Positions 1-8,607 of a DNA stretch of 64,000 bases are shown here, one piece after another; within the stretch, counting starts at the first letter, position 1, and each line of letters opens with the position of its first letter. The stretch comes from Microbacterium croceum (GTDB lineage: Bacteria > Actinomycetota > Actinomycetes > Actinomycetales > Microbacteriaceae): the NCBI RefSeq assembly GCF_023091245.1, contig NZ_JAHWXN010000002.1, forward strand, positions 310,001 through 374,000, read 5' to 3'. The notes under the pieces are model-generated. The model saw only the letters and a list, made by a program, of their open reading frames with translations, was not told the DNA's origin and did not search any database. The translations under genes and the position numbers were made by a program.

Positions 1-520
1 CGAGCTCGATCATCTCACCGCCGGTGAGCGTCTCTCCGCGGGTCACTGTGAAGGCCGAGACCACGGCGAGCAGGGCGAGTGCAGCGATGAGGCCGTCGAG
101 CCAGACCGAGACGGAAGCACGTGCGACGCGAGCTCGGATGATGAGCCCGAGCGCGACGAAGACGCACACGACGAAAACGACGTAGAGCACCTGCGAGGAG
201 GCCGCGTTCGGCTGACTCTCCCCCGGGCCGACCGCCAGCGATTCGATCGCGTCGCCGACGACGAGGGCGACGAGAGCGAGGCACATGACGCCCCAGGCCA
301 GACGCTCACGGGGCACGACCACGGCCCTGAGACCGACGAGCACCGCGGCGGCGGCTTCGATCATCAGGTAGTTCGCGGTGAACCACCAGTGCGACGCGGT
401 GCTCGGAGGCAGGACCCACAAGGACAGCCCGTAGACCGCGATCGCGACGAAGAGCACCAGGAACGCGCCGACGAGCAGCCGTGAGCGCGTCTCGAAGATC
501 GGTGCACCGCTGTCCCGCAT
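1..520 (-). CDS. Partial multi-spanning membrane protein (N-terminus only)
   Basis: An open frame starts with ATG at 518-520 behind a G-rich ribosome site and runs off the left edge without a stop, giving 173 residues. It is almost entirely membrane: helices at about 15-37, 46-69, 74-97, 109-130 and 137-158, with short charged loops. Such an N-terminal multi-helix block is often followed by GGDEF/EAL signalling domains in actinobacteria, and the neighbouring polysaccharide operon would suit that, but the C-terminal part is outside the window. The family is therefore unproven. It is divergent from the glycosyltransferase at 786. Confidence 0.6.
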   Translation of the reverse strand, partial: MRDSGAPIFETRSRLLVGAFLVLFVAIAVYGLSLWVLPPSTASHWWFTANYLMIEAAAAVLVGLRAVVVPRERLAWGVMCLALVALVVGDAIESLAVGPGESQPNAASSQVLYVVFVVCVFVALGLIIRARVARASVSVWLDGLIAALALLAVVSAFTVTRGETLTGGEMIEL

Positions 521-578
521 GACCACCGCCCCCCGACGTCGTCCTCTCGGCGTGGGCCGCAGAAGAGATCCCGCGACT

Positions 579-594
579 TGCACTCAAGAGTGCA
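579..594. promoter_or_regulatory. Inverted repeat TGCACTC-AA-GAGTGCA, possible operator
   Basis: A perfect 7-bp inverted repeat with a 2-bp centre lies between the divergent membrane-protein gene and the glycosyltransferase operon. It resembles the half-sites of the HrcA CIRCE element (GCACTC/GAGTGC), but the spacer is 2 rather than 9 bp, so HrcA is unlikely. It sits upstream of the candidate promoter at 646-673. A binding role is inference. Confidence 0.35.
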
Positions 595-645
595 GCACCT
601 CGACGGCCTGGTCAACGCTTCGGACGGAACGTGCGAGCCAGCCTC

Positions 646-673
646 TTGCCCGACGAGCAGTCCAGCGTATGCT
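646..673 (+). promoter_or_regulatory. Candidate housekeeping promoter of the EPS/partner-switch operon
   Basis: TTGCCC (646-651) and TATGCT (668-673) are separated by 16 bp and lie about 110 bp before the first gene of the operon. They match the sigma-70-type -35/-10 pattern moderately. No other good pair is visible in this gap. Confidence 0.35.
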
Positions 674-785
674 CAGTGCCACACCTCGTGATGGAGCGAG
701 ACGCGGCGACAGGCCGCATCCCGGCTCCGAGCCGAACAGGGTCGGAGCTCCATGCACGGGCAGCGCAGATCCGGGGGGCGAAGCG

Positions 786-2012
786 ATGACGAGCGACGGT
801 TCGACGATTCCGGCCGACGTGGGAGAGCGGCGCCGTCTGCGGATCGGCGTGATCACCGCCTTCCCGCCGAGTCGCAACAGCCTCAACGAGTTCGGTTACC
901 ACATGGTGAAGCACTTGTCGCGCCTCGAAGAGGTGGCCGAGGTGATCGTCTACTCGGACCGCACGGACGCCGGTGACCCCGTTCCCATCGACAAGGTGAC
1001 ATTCGTCCCCTCCTGGCGGTTCAATGCGGCGGGGAACCTCGCCTCGCTGCCTCGCGCGATCGCACGGACGAAACCGGATGCCGTCGTGCTGAACCTGCAG
1101 TTCGCCACCTTCGGCGACCGTCGCGTTCCAGGTGCGCTGGGGCTTCTGATACCGGCCGTGCTCCGCGCTCGCCGCACACCGACGCTGCTGATCCTCCACA
1201 ACCTCGCCGACAACGTCGACATGCAGGACGCGGGCTTCGCCGGCTCTGCGGTGACCGCGAAGCTGATGACCTTCGCGGGTCGCGTCCTCACGAGGGCACT
1301 GCTGCGCGCGGATCTGGTCGCCTTGACCATCCCGCGATACGTGGAGTTCCTCCGCGCGAGCTACGGCGCGAAGAACGCGATCCTCGCCCCCCACGGCAGC
1401 TTCGAAGATCTGGCGGTGCCGTCGTTCACAGTACCGCCAGGGCGGCGGTCGATCATGGCATTCGGCAAGTGGGGCACGTACAAGACCGTCGACATGCTCG
1501 TCGCCGCCTACCAGGAACTCCTGCGGCGCGGGTACGACGACATCCGTCTGGTGCTGGCCGGCACCGACAGCCCCAATTCGAGCGGATACATGGCCTCAGC
1601 CCAGGCGCGCTTCGCCGATGTGCCCCATCTCGAGTTCCCCGGCTACATCGCCGAGAGCGAGGTCGGGCCCCTGTTCCTCGCGTCGTCCGTGGTCGCGTTC
1701 CCCTACACCTCGACGACCGGAAGCTCGGGGGTGCTGCATCAGGCCGGCGAGTACGGCCGTGCCGTCGTGCTGCCACGCATCGGCGACCTCGTGGACATCA
1801 TCGAGGAGGAGGGGTTCCGGGGTGTGTATTTCGAACCGGGTGACGCCGTGAGCCTCGCGGATGCCATCGCTGAGGTACTCGATGATCCGGACACGCAGAC
1901 GGCGCTGGGGCGTCGGAACTTCGCGGCGGCGACGGGCATCCCGATGTCCGAGGTCGTGCAGTGGCACGTCGCCCATATCGATCGGCTCCTCGAACGGCAA
2001 GCCCGACGATGA
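786..2012 (+). CDS. Glycosyltransferase family 4 (GT-B fold)
   Basis: This 408-residue protein probably transfers a sugar from an activated donor during surface polysaccharide assembly. The N-terminal acceptor domain opens with RIGVITAFPPSRNSLNEF, the usual GT4 glycine/serine loop. The C-terminal donor domain contains the FGKWGTYKTVDMLVAAY segment near residue 225, a PYTSTTGSSGV loop near 300 and a GVYFEPGD segment, all GT4-like. A longer open frame extends upstream to 519, but ATG at 786 follows a GGGGGG-rich ribosome site and begins the conserved fold. Its stop overlaps the start of the flippase (ATGA), so translation is probably coupled. Donor and acceptor sugars cannot be read from the sequence. 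Confidence 0.82.
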   Translation: MTSDGSTIPADVGERRRLRIGVITAFPPSRNSLNEFGYHMVKHLSRLEEVAEVIVYSDRTDAGDPVPIDKVTFVPSWRFNAAGNLASLPRAIARTKPDAVVLNLQFATFGDRRVPGALGLLIPAVLRARRTPTLLILHNLADNVDMQDAGFAGSAVTAKLMTFAGRVLTRALLRADLVALTIPRYVEFLRASYGAKNAILAPHGSFEDLAVPSFTVPPGRRSIMAFGKWGTYKTVDMLVAAYQELLRRGYDDIRLVLAGTDSPNSSGYMASAQARFADVPHLEFPGYIAESEVGPLFLASSVVAFPYTSTTGSSGVLHQAGEYGRAVVLPRIGDLVDIIEEEGFRGVYFEPGDAVSLADAIAEVLDDPDTQTALGRRNFAAATGIPMSEVVQWHVAHIDRLLERQARR

Positions 2013-3292
2013 CGGCGCCGGAGGGAGTGGCGCTCGGCTCGGGGCGGCGCCTCGTCGGGGGCGGCTCGCTGCTCGCCGGTGCCATGCTCCTCGCGAACGG
2101 CGGGAACTATCTGCTCAACCTCTTCCTCGGGCGGGTGCTCACACCGGCCGAGTTCTCCGACGCCAACCTGATGGTGACCTTCCTCTTCACCCTCACCTCG
2201 ATCGCGCTCTGCCTGCAGCTCGTCGCCGCCCGCTTCATCGCCCGGTCCGATGCGCTCGGCTTCCCCGGCGATTCCGATGCGCTCGCACGGCGGCTCCGAC
2301 GCATCGCGCTCGCTGCCGGCATCACGACGGGGGCGGTCCTGGCTGGCGCCTGCACGTTCTGGTCGTTTGTGTTCCAGACCGCGTCGCCCTGGCCGTTCGT
2401 GATCCTCGCCGTCGGCGTGCCGTTCTGGCTCGTGCAGGCGGTGGGTCGTGGCGTGATGCAGGCGCGGCTGCGGTTCACACCGCTCGCGATGTCCTTCATC
2501 GTCGAGATGGTGACGCGAGTGGGTCTCGGTGTGATGCTGGTCTCCCTCGGTCTCGGTGTGCCGGGCGCGACCGTGGCCCTGTCGGTCTCGTTCATCGTCA
2601 CCTCGCTGATGGTGAGCCTGGTCAGCCGATCACGGAACACGCTGACCGGCGACGGGATCCCCGGCGAGGAGGTCCGGGCATACGCTGCGCTCGTCTCGGT
2701 GCTGCTGCTCGGGCAGATCATCGCGAACAACAGCGACATCTTCATCGCGAAGGTCGTCTTCACACCGACCGAGGCGGGCATCTACGCGGCCGTCGCACTC
2801 GTGGGGCGTGCCGTCTTCTTCCTGGCCTGGTCCGTTGCGACCGTCATCTTCCCCGTGGTCGCACGGCGACATGCTGCCGGTCAGGGCTCCGCGGCGGTAT
2901 TGCGCACCGGCGTCCTCGCCGTCGTGGCCATCGGCGCAGGCTGCTCCCTTGCTGCGCTGTGGCTCGGCGGCCCGGTCCTCGGCGTCGTCCTCGGTCCGGT
3001 ATACGGAGATCTGTCCGTCCCCCTCGCCGCCTACGCCGGCATGACCACGCTGTTCGCCATCGGCAACCTCATCGCCAGCTACCGTCTGTCCCAGTCCCGC
3101 GTCACCGAGTCCTGGCTGCTGTTGGGCGCTTCCCTTCTGCAGCTGCTGCTCCTGCTCATCTGGCACGCCGACATGGGAACCCTCATCGCTATGCAGCTGA
3201 TCGCCATGAGCGTCCTGATGATCGTCCTGTGCATCCGCGCGGTGGTCCACCGCGTCGGCATGTCCGCCCGTTCGCCCCGAGAGGCACTGTGA
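2009..3292 (+). CDS. Polysaccharide flippase, Wzx/MATE-like
   Basis: This 427-residue integral membrane protein has about 12 hydrophobic segments spread along its length. It opens with an amphipathic stretch and a GGNYLLNLFLGRVLTPAEF segment typical of Wzx/RfbX polysaccharide exporters of the MOP superfamily. Such proteins flip undecaprenyl-linked oligosaccharides to the outer membrane face. The start overlaps the glycosyltransferase stop by 4 bases, and the stop is followed directly by a GT2 gene (TGATG), which places it in the same assembly pathway. No Wzy-type polymerase is visible in the window. Confidence 0.8.
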   Translation: MTAPEGVALGSGRRLVGGGSLLAGAMLLANGGNYLLNLFLGRVLTPAEFSDANLMVTFLFTLTSIALCLQLVAARFIARSDALGFPGDSDALARRLRRIALAAGITTGAVLAGACTFWSFVFQTASPWPFVILAVGVPFWLVQAVGRGVMQARLRFTPLAMSFIVEMVTRVGLGVMLVSLGLGVPGATVALSVSFIVTSLMVSLVSRSRNTLTGDGIPGEEVRAYAALVSVLLLGQIIANNSDIFIAKVVFTPTEAGIYAAVALVGRAVFFLAWSVATVIFPVVARRHAAGQGSAAVLRTGVLAVVAIGAGCSLAALWLGGPVLGVVLGPVYGDLSVPLAAYAGMTTLFAIGNLIASYRLSQSRVTESWLLLGASLLQLLLLLIWHADMGTLIAMQLIAMSVLMIVLCIRAVVHRVGMSARSPREAL

Positions 3293-4143
3293 TGACCGAA
3301 CTCTCCGCCGCCTACCGCGCCTATCGCGCATGGGTCACCGAGCCGTTGACCGTTCCGCCGGCAGTATCGGTGGTGATCCCCTCCTACAACGAGGAATGGC
3401 GCATCCTGCCGACCATCGGTGCGATCGCGACGCACATGAGCGCCCGAGGCGAACCGTGGGAGCTCATCATCGCCGATGACGGTTCCTCGGACTCGACCGT
3501 CACGCTCGTCGAAGACCTCCATTTCGCCAACCTCCGTCTGCTCGTCGCCGAACACAACGCCGGAAAAGGGAGCGCCGTCCGACGAGGGATGCGCGACGCG
3601 AAAGCCCCTCTGATCCTGTTCGCCGACGCGGACCAGTCCACGCCGATCGAGCAGTTCGACCGTCTCGCCGCGCTGGTCGACGACGGCTACGACGTCGTGG
3701 TGGGATCGCGGGCCGCCAAGGGCGCCGAGGTGAGTGGGAAGAGCCTGACCCGCCGAATCCTCAGCAGCGGGCTCCACCTCATCGTCTCGCGCGGGTTCGG
3801 CATCTCCGTATCCGACACTCAGTGCGGATTCAAGCTGTTCACCGCAGAGGCCGCACGGGACTTGTTCTCGACGCAGCTGATCGACGGGTTCTCGTTCGAC
3901 CTCGAGGTCCTGTATCTCGCACACAAGTTCGGCTACCGTGTCGCAGAGGCTCCGGTGGAATGGATCGACGCACCAGGGTCTCGGGTGGATGCGGCGAAGG
4001 TCAGCCTGCAGTTCCTGCGCGATCTGAACCGCATCCGCTGGTACGACATCCGTGGTCGCTATTCACGAACCGGAACAGGGGCGGCGAGGCAGGACGACGC
4101 CGGATCCACCACAGCGACGATCCGCAAGGGGGCACCGACATGA
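3292..4143 (+). CDS. Glycosyltransferase family 2, dolichyl-phosphate glucosyltransferase-like
   Basis: A 283-residue GT-A enzyme. Residues from about 24 read VSVVIPSYNEEWRI, the nucleotide-binding GT2 start, followed by the IIADDGSSDST loop and a FADADQSTPIEQ segment with the metal-binding DxD. This arrangement resembles ALG5/DPM-type polyprenyl-phosphate glycosyltransferases, which charge a lipid carrier with one sugar. There is no C-terminal GtrA-like membrane domain. The start is the ATG sharing its A with the flippase stop. The gene stop overlaps the STAS gene, linking sugar-transfer genes to the downstream regulatory module. The exact lipid acceptor is inference. Confidence 0.8.
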   Translation: MTELSAAYRAYRAWVTEPLTVPPAVSVVIPSYNEEWRILPTIGAIATHMSARGEPWELIIADDGSSDSTVTLVEDLHFANLRLLVAEHNAGKGSAVRRGMRDAKAPLILFADADQSTPIEQFDRLAALVDDGYDVVVGSRAAKGAEVSGKSLTRRILSSGLHLIVSRGFGISVSDTQCGFKLFTAEAARDLFSTQLIDGFSFDLEVLYLAHKFGYRVAEAPVEWIDAPGSRVDAAKVSLQFLRDLNRIRWYDIRGRYSRTGTGAARQDDAGSTTATIRKGAPT

Positions 4144-4463
4144 TCATCCGCGTTGAGGTCGACGCCAGGCGACGCACGGTCCGACTGGTCGGCCGGTTCG
4201 ATGCACACGAGACTCCGCAGTTCCGCGAGACGGTGGCACCGCTCCTCACCGAAGACGCCAACGTCCTGAGACTCGACCTCTCCCAAGTGGCATTCGTCGA
4301 TTCGTCGGCGCTGGCCGAACTCATCGCGCTGCAGAAAGCGGCCCAGCGGCTGGGCGGAGAGGTGATCCTCGAGCAGATCTCGGATCCGGTGCGCGTGATC
4401 CTCGAGATCACGGACCTCTCCGAGCTGTTCACGATCGAGGATGGGGCGACGGGCACGAGATGA
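4140..4463 (+). CDS. STAS-domain anti-sigma factor antagonist (RsbV/SpoIIAA-like)
   Basis: A 107-residue single-domain protein. The segment LRLDLSQVAFVDSSALAEL holds the STAS signature, with the phosphorylatable serine in the D-S-S motif near residue 58. Proteins of this family are phosphorylated by an RsbW-type kinase and dephosphorylated by a PP2C-type phosphatase, and free or sequester a partner accordingly. Here the candidate phosphatase is the very next gene and a HATPase follows. The gene overlaps the GT2 stop by 4 bases. Its target may be a sigma factor elsewhere, or an enzyme of the polysaccharide operon. Confidence 0.85.
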   Translation: MIIRVEVDARRRTVRLVGRFDAHETPQFRETVAPLLTEDANVLRLDLSQVAFVDSSALAELIALQKAAQRLGGEVILEQISDPVRVILEITDLSELFTIEDGATGTR

Positions 4464-5812
4464 ATGCCCCGACCCGTGGCCGCGCGCAGCCCTCGTCGAT
4501 CGAGGAAGCGATGGACCTGCTCGCCCGGCAGGCGATGAAGCCGTGCGAAGACGGCGACGTGGGTCGCGCCCTCGATCTGGTCCGCGCCGAACTCGACCGG
4601 ATGGGCACGGTGCAGGTCGAGCTGACCGAGGCGCTGATCGCCAGCCAGGACCGTGTCCACGCGATGAAGGCGCTCGCGCAGATCAACGTCCAGGGTGTGG
4701 CGAGCGACGCGACGATCGGCCTCCTGCTCGAGAAGGCGCTGACGCTGACGGACGCTTCGCTCGTGTTCGTCTTCACCCGGAGCGGCCTCGTGGCCACCGC
4801 CGGCGACACGACCCGCGTCGACAGCTGTGTCGAACTCGCGACGCAGACCCTCGCGCACGCCTCGCAGGGCCTTCTCTGGTCCACGCCGGATGACGGCGCG
4901 ATGGTGGGCGCCCTCGACCCCGACGGCGCCACGGAGAGATACGTGGGTTTCTTCCGGCCTGACGGACACGCCTTCTCCACTGTCGACATCCCGCTCGTCG
5001 AAGCCATCGTGTCGGCGCTGGGCGTGATGCTCGCGTTCAACGAGCTGCATCAGCATGAGCTCGCGCAAGCGGCCGTGGAACGCGAGCACCAGCTCGCCTC
5101 CGCGCTGGCTCAGTCCGTGATCACCGATCAACCGCCCGTCTCACCGCGCATCGACATCTTCGCCAGGACAACACCCGCATCTCTCACCGGGGGCGACTTC
5201 TACGTCTTCGGCCAGACCGACGGCTCGATCTGGTTCGCGGTCGGCGACGTCGCCGGCAAGAGCCTGCCCGCGGCGATGCTCATGACCCGTGCCGTCGCCG
5301 CTTGCCGGATCGCATTCCTGGCGAACCATGACGCCTCGGTGGTCGAGGCGTTCTCCCGCATCGAGGACGAGCTCTTCGACCATCTCGACGACGTCGGCCT
5401 CTTCATCACGATGGTCGTCGGAGTCGTCGACGAAGCGCAGCGCACCGTCTCGCTGGTCAACGCCGGGCACTCGCCGGTCGTGGTCGTGCGTGACGGCGAG
5501 ACCCAGTTCGTCCCGGCGTCCGTGCCCCCGGTCGGAGTGGTCCGCAACAGGGTGCCGCGCACGGAGACAGTCTTCCTCGATCACGACGACTGCGTCATCC
5601 TCGGCTCTGACGGCCTCGCCGAGCAGTCCGACCCCCGCGGCGAGCTGTTCGGCTACGACCGCTTCCGAGCGCTGTGCGAGCAGACGTATGAGCTCCCCAC
5701 CGCGCAGTTGGGCGAGGCCATCTTCGACGCGGTCGACGCCTTCGCGAAGGGAAGCCCGGTGTCGGATGACGCGACGCTCGTGGTGTTCAAGCGAGCGGCG
5801 GTGGAGCGATGA
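4460..5812 (+). CDS. SpoIIE/RsbU-type PP2C serine phosphatase with GAF-like sensor region
   Basis: A 450-residue protein. The N-terminal third is helical; the middle (about 70-190) resembles a GAF domain, with TIGLLLEKALTLTDASLVFVF at its start. The C-terminal 220 residues form a PP2C/SpoIIE domain: SLTGGDFYVF, GDVAGKSLPAAMLM, LVNAGHSPVVVV, ILGSDGLAEQSD and SDDATLVVF carry the metal-binding aspartates and glycines. It should dephosphorylate one or both STAS proteins encoded on either side. It overlaps both neighbours by 4 bases. The ligand of the sensor region is unknown. Confidence 0.85.
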   Translation: MNAPTRGRAQPSSIEEAMDLLARQAMKPCEDGDVGRALDLVRAELDRMGTVQVELTEALIASQDRVHAMKALAQINVQGVASDATIGLLLEKALTLTDASLVFVFTRSGLVATAGDTTRVDSCVELATQTLAHASQGLLWSTPDDGAMVGALDPDGATERYVGFFRPDGHAFSTVDIPLVEAIVSALGVMLAFNELHQHELAQAAVEREHQLASALAQSVITDQPPVSPRIDIFARTTPASLTGGDFYVFGQTDGSIWFAVGDVAGKSLPAAMLMTRAVAACRIAFLANHDASVVEAFSRIEDELFDHLDDVGLFITMVVGVVDEAQRTVSLVNAGHSPVVVVRDGETQFVPASVPPVGVVRNRVPRTETVFLDHDDCVILGSDGLAEQSDPRGELFGYDRFRALCEQTYELPTAQLGEAIFDAVDAFAKGSPVSDDATLVVFKRAAVER

Positions 5813-6234
5813 CGGTATTGGCGGCGTCGCGCATCCGGCTGGAGCCGACTCCAGTCGCGCTTCGCGCCATCGGAGGCTGGTTGCGGCAGGCGACCGCTCG
5901 TCTCGATGCCGATGCGGCGGCAGCGATGCTCAGTCGCGCGGAGCTCGCCGTGCACGAAGCCTGCATGAACGTGATCGAACATGCAGGCCTGCCGGAAGGA
6001 AGCGAGATCGACCTCGAGCTCGAGCTCACGACGGATCGACTCACCATCCGCGTGAGCGACGCCGGCGACGTGTTCGACCTGGATGCCGTCGCGGACCCGG
6101 CCCCGCATACCCTGCAAGAGGGCGGGTACGGCGTGAAGATCATCCGTTCCCTGGTGGACGAGCTGACCTACCGGCGATCCAACTCGATGAACGAGTTGGA
6201 GCTGCGGCTGAACCTGGGGAGCACTCATGCGTGA
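5809..6234 (+). CDS. RsbW/SpoIIAB-like HATPase serine kinase (anti-sigma factor)
   Basis: A 141-residue GHKL ATPase. The N-box is AELAVHEACMNVIEHAG (about residues 43-59), the G1 box is VSDAGDVFD, and the G2 box is EGGYGVKIIRSLVDEL. Proteins of this size lacking a sensor or DimHP domain are typically anti-sigma/antagonist kinases of partner-switching systems. The flanking STAS genes and the upstream PP2C phosphatase complete the module. It overlaps the phosphatase gene by 4 bases and the following STAS gene by 8. No sigma-factor gene is adjacent, so its binding partner is open. Confidence 0.85.
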   Translation: MTVLAASRIRLEPTPVALRAIGGWLRQATARLDADAAAAMLSRAELAVHEACMNVIEHAGLPEGSEIDLELELTTDRLTIRVSDAGDVFDLDAVADPAPHTLQEGGYGVKIIRSLVDELTYRRSNSMNELELRLNLGSTHA

Positions 6235-6592
6235 CAACGACCACATGGCGGCGGATGAGGAGCTCCGGATCGACGTCCACCAGACCGACGCCGACCACGT
6301 CCTGATCACTCTCGCCGGGCGCTTCGACGTGGCCGAGGCGACACGCGTGCGCACCCGCTTGGCCGCGAGCGAGGTCAGCGGTGCCGGACACCTCGTGATC
6401 GATCTCACCGACGTCACCTTCGTCGACAGCGCGGGACTCGCCGTCCTGGCACGGGCACGCCGCGATCGCGTACTGCAGCAAGGGTCGGTGACGCTGTTCC
6501 GTCCCGCGTCGGAAGACGCCATGCGGGTGTTCCGACTCACACAGTTCGACGAGATCTTCACCATCGTCGCCCGTCCTGACGGGAACATCTGA
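6227..6592 (+). CDS. Second STAS-domain anti-sigma factor antagonist
   Basis: A 121-residue STAS protein with signature HLVIDLTDVTFVDSAGLAVL; the phosphoacceptor serine follows VD near residue 67. ATG at 6227 lies within the HATPase end; an internal ATG at 6245 is an alternative that would leave only a short gap. Two STAS proteins flank one kinase and one phosphatase, so one may set the phosphatase branch and the other the output, as in RsbS/RsbV pairs. Which is which cannot be told from the sequence. Confidence 0.82.
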   Translation: MRDNDHMAADEELRIDVHQTDADHVLITLAGRFDVAEATRVRTRLAASEVSGAGHLVIDLTDVTFVDSAGLAVLARARRDRVLQQGSVTLFRPASEDAMRVFRLTQFDEIFTIVARPDGNI

Positions 6593-6963
6593 TGCCGAGG
6601 CATGCTCTCGTCGTCGACGACGATACGGTCACGAGGCTGGTGTTGTGCCACATGCTGCAATCACTGGGATGGTCGGTGGATCAGGTCGGAGACGTACCGG
6701 ATGCGCTCGATCGTCTGCGTGAGAGAGACGTCGATCTGGTGGTCGCCGACTTCCATCTGCCATCCGGGACCGGGATCGACGTGCTCGAGGCAGCGGAGCA
6801 GCGCGCACCCGCGCCCGCCTTCATCCTGGTGACGGGCATCATCGAGCATTCGTCGCTGTCCTCCGACATCGCACCCCGACTCGCCGCCCAGCTCACCAAG
6901 CCGGTGGGTTCCGAGATGCTTCGCAGCGCTCTGGGCAGAGTCTTCCCGTCGGAGGACGCGTGA
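6592..6963 (+). CDS. Stand-alone response-regulator receiver domain
   Basis: A 123-residue CheY-like protein with no output domain. Acidic residues DDD near position 9-11, phosphoacceptor D53 in VVADFHLP, a threonine in the VTG segment and K103 in QLTKP are present. The start ATG shares a base with the preceding stop (TGATG), indicating coupled translation. It could connect a distant histidine kinase to the partner-switching proteins, which is inferred from operon position only. No kinase lies next to it. Confidence 0.82.
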   Translation: MPRHALVVDDDTVTRLVLCHMLQSLGWSVDQVGDVPDALDRLRERDVDLVVADFHLPSGTGIDVLEAAEQRAPAPAFILVTGIIEHSSLSSDIAPRLAAQLTKPVGSEMLRSALGRVFPSEDA

Positions 6964-7946
6964 AGCGGTCCGGGCGGAAGCGGACGAGCCGATCGGGGCC
7001 GGCGATCTCCCACGCATTCGGCTGGGTAGCAGCGGCCGGCCTCTGTGCCGTGGCCATCTCGCGCCTCGTCCGGTCGGAGTCGGTACCCATCCTGATCGGC
7101 CTGCAGGGTGTCGCGCCCTGGGCGCTGCTGCCCGCCTATCCGCTGTTGGCGTTCGCCATCTGGAAGCGCCGCGTGGCACTCATCGTCGTGGCGGGCGCCC
7201 TGGTCGCGGCACAGCTCTTCTGGATGCTGGGCATGGTCGGATGGCGCGGGCCGCAAGGGCTGTCGCCCGGCGTGACGAAGGTCCGGCTCGTCTCCGCGAA
7301 TGTGCTGTACGACAACCAACACCTCCCTGCGCTCGGTGACGATCTCGCCGGTGATCGAGCCGATGTCGTCGTGGTGCAGGAAGTCACCGACGACGTCCTC
7401 TCCGCGGTGCAGCAGTCCGCACTGTGGACCGACTATCCGTATCGCGCGCTCGCGCCGGCGCCGTTCTACCACGGCGCCGCGACGTTCTCGAAATACCCGA
7501 TCTCGAATGCCCGGACGATCATGGTCGGCTCGTCGCCCATGCTGCTCACCGATCTGCAGACCTCGGGTGGCACGCTCCGATTGATCAACGTGCACACGGT
7601 CGCCCCGCTGACCACCGCAGACGCGCGGACGTGGGCGGATCAGTTCGCGGACCTTCACGGAGTCCTCGATGCCAGCCCGTACCCGATCGTGCTCGCCGGG
7701 GACTTCAACGCCACAATGGACCATGCTCCGCTCGACCGTCTGGTGCACGGAGACGTCCGTGATGCCTTCACCGTCGCCGGCTCCGGCTTCGGCACCACCT
7801 GGCCCCGCTGGTCCTGGCCGATGCCGTCCGTGATGCGACTCGACCATGTGCTGGTGAGGGGTGCGGTGGAGGTGGGGTCGGTGGTCGAACGCACCAGCAT
7901 CGGAAGCGACCATCGGCGGCTCGTGGTCGAGTTGGGGCTACGCTGA
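6960..7946 (+). CDS. Membrane-anchored endonuclease/exonuclease/phosphatase family protein
   Basis: A 328-residue protein starting with GTG within the receiver stop. Three membrane helices (about residues 20-35, 42-65 and 70-92) precede an EEP catalytic domain. Its key segments are LVSANVLYDNQ, VVVVQEVTDD (catalytic Glu), VLAGDFNATMDH (Asp/Asn) and GSDHRRLVVEL (terminal Asp-His). The domain should face outside and hydrolyse phosphodiesters of a lipid, nucleotide or polymer. Its place at the end of a polysaccharide/partner-switch operon suggests a role in envelope or matrix turnover, which is inference. Confidence 0.8.
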   Translation: MKRSGRKRTSRSGPAISHAFGWVAAAGLCAVAISRLVRSESVPILIGLQGVAPWALLPAYPLLAFAIWKRRVALIVVAGALVAAQLFWMLGMVGWRGPQGLSPGVTKVRLVSANVLYDNQHLPALGDDLAGDRADVVVVQEVTDDVLSAVQQSALWTDYPYRALAPAPFYHGAATFSKYPISNARTIMVGSSPMLLTDLQTSGGTLRLINVHTVAPLTTADARTWADQFADLHGVLDASPYPIVLAGDFNATMDHAPLDRLVHGDVRDAFTVAGSGFGTTWPRWSWPMPSVMRLDHVLVRGAVEVGSVVERTSIGSDHRRLVVELGLR

Positions 7947-7950
7947 CGGC

Positions 7951-8604
7951 ATGTGCGCGAGCTATGGACTCGATCCCCGTTTCTCCGATGCGGAGCTCCT
8001 CGCCGCGGCTGATGAGTCCGTGCTCGAGGGTCTTCGTCTCTGGGCGCAGGAGAATGCCGGCGAGACCGTGCGTCCTACCGGCAGGAATCTGCGCAATCTG
8101 AACCCGATCGTCGTGCAGCCCGAAGAAGCACCCACGCTCGAGACCGCCTGGTGGGGATTCCTGGTCGGAGGGGAACCGGCCAAGTTCCCCTCGATCAACA
8201 CCCGCTCCGAGCGCCTGCAGGAGCGGCCCGGCGGTCTGCGCTCCCGCGCGCTCGTCCCGGCCACCAGCTGGTACGAGATGCAGAAGCCGTCCCGCCAGTG
8301 GCACCAGTTCCTCGTCGACGACGGCGCTCTGTTCGGCATGGCGGCCGTCACGCAGCGCGGCAAGACCAGCGACGGCAGCTGGTTCACCTGCTACTCGATC
8401 GTGATGCGGCCGGCACCCGCGCATCTCGCCGGTGTCCACGACCGCATGCCGGTGCTCATCCCCACCGCCTTCGCGCAGGAATGGCTGACCGCAGAGGGCG
8501 GACGTGACGTGATCGATGACGCCCTCCTCGCAGCCGCGAGCCTCGACGATCGCGTCGCCGCGGTGCCACGCGGCGATGATAAGAATGCAGATCGGCTGTT
8601 CTGA
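7951..8604 (+). CDS. SRAP domain protein (YedK/HMCES, abasic-site DNA crosslinker)
   Basis: A 217-residue SOS-response-associated peptidase family protein. Cys2, exposed after Met removal, is the residue that forms a thiazolidine crosslink with abasic sites in single-stranded DNA. Further family motifs are visible: SINTRSE, ALVPATSWYEM and GVHDRMPVLI, which contain the active-site Asn, Glu and His. The upstream frame is longer, but only ATG 7951 puts Cys at position 2. It lies 4 bp after the EEP gene and may share its transcript. Confidence 0.9.
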   Translation: MCASYGLDPRFSDAELLAAADESVLEGLRLWAQENAGETVRPTGRNLRNLNPIVVQPEEAPTLETAWWGFLVGGEPAKFPSINTRSERLQERPGGLRSRALVPATSWYEMQKPSRQWHQFLVDDGALFGMAAVTQRGKTSDGSWFTCYSIVMRPAPAHLAGVHDRMPVLIPTAFAQEWLTAEGGRDVIDDALLAAASLDDRVAAVPRGDDKNADRLF

Positions 8605-8607
8605 GGC

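Noticed and set aside
579..594. HrcA CIRCE element
   Set aside because: Half-sites look alike but the spacer is 2 bp, not 9, and no chaperone gene is near; listed only as an unnamed dyad.
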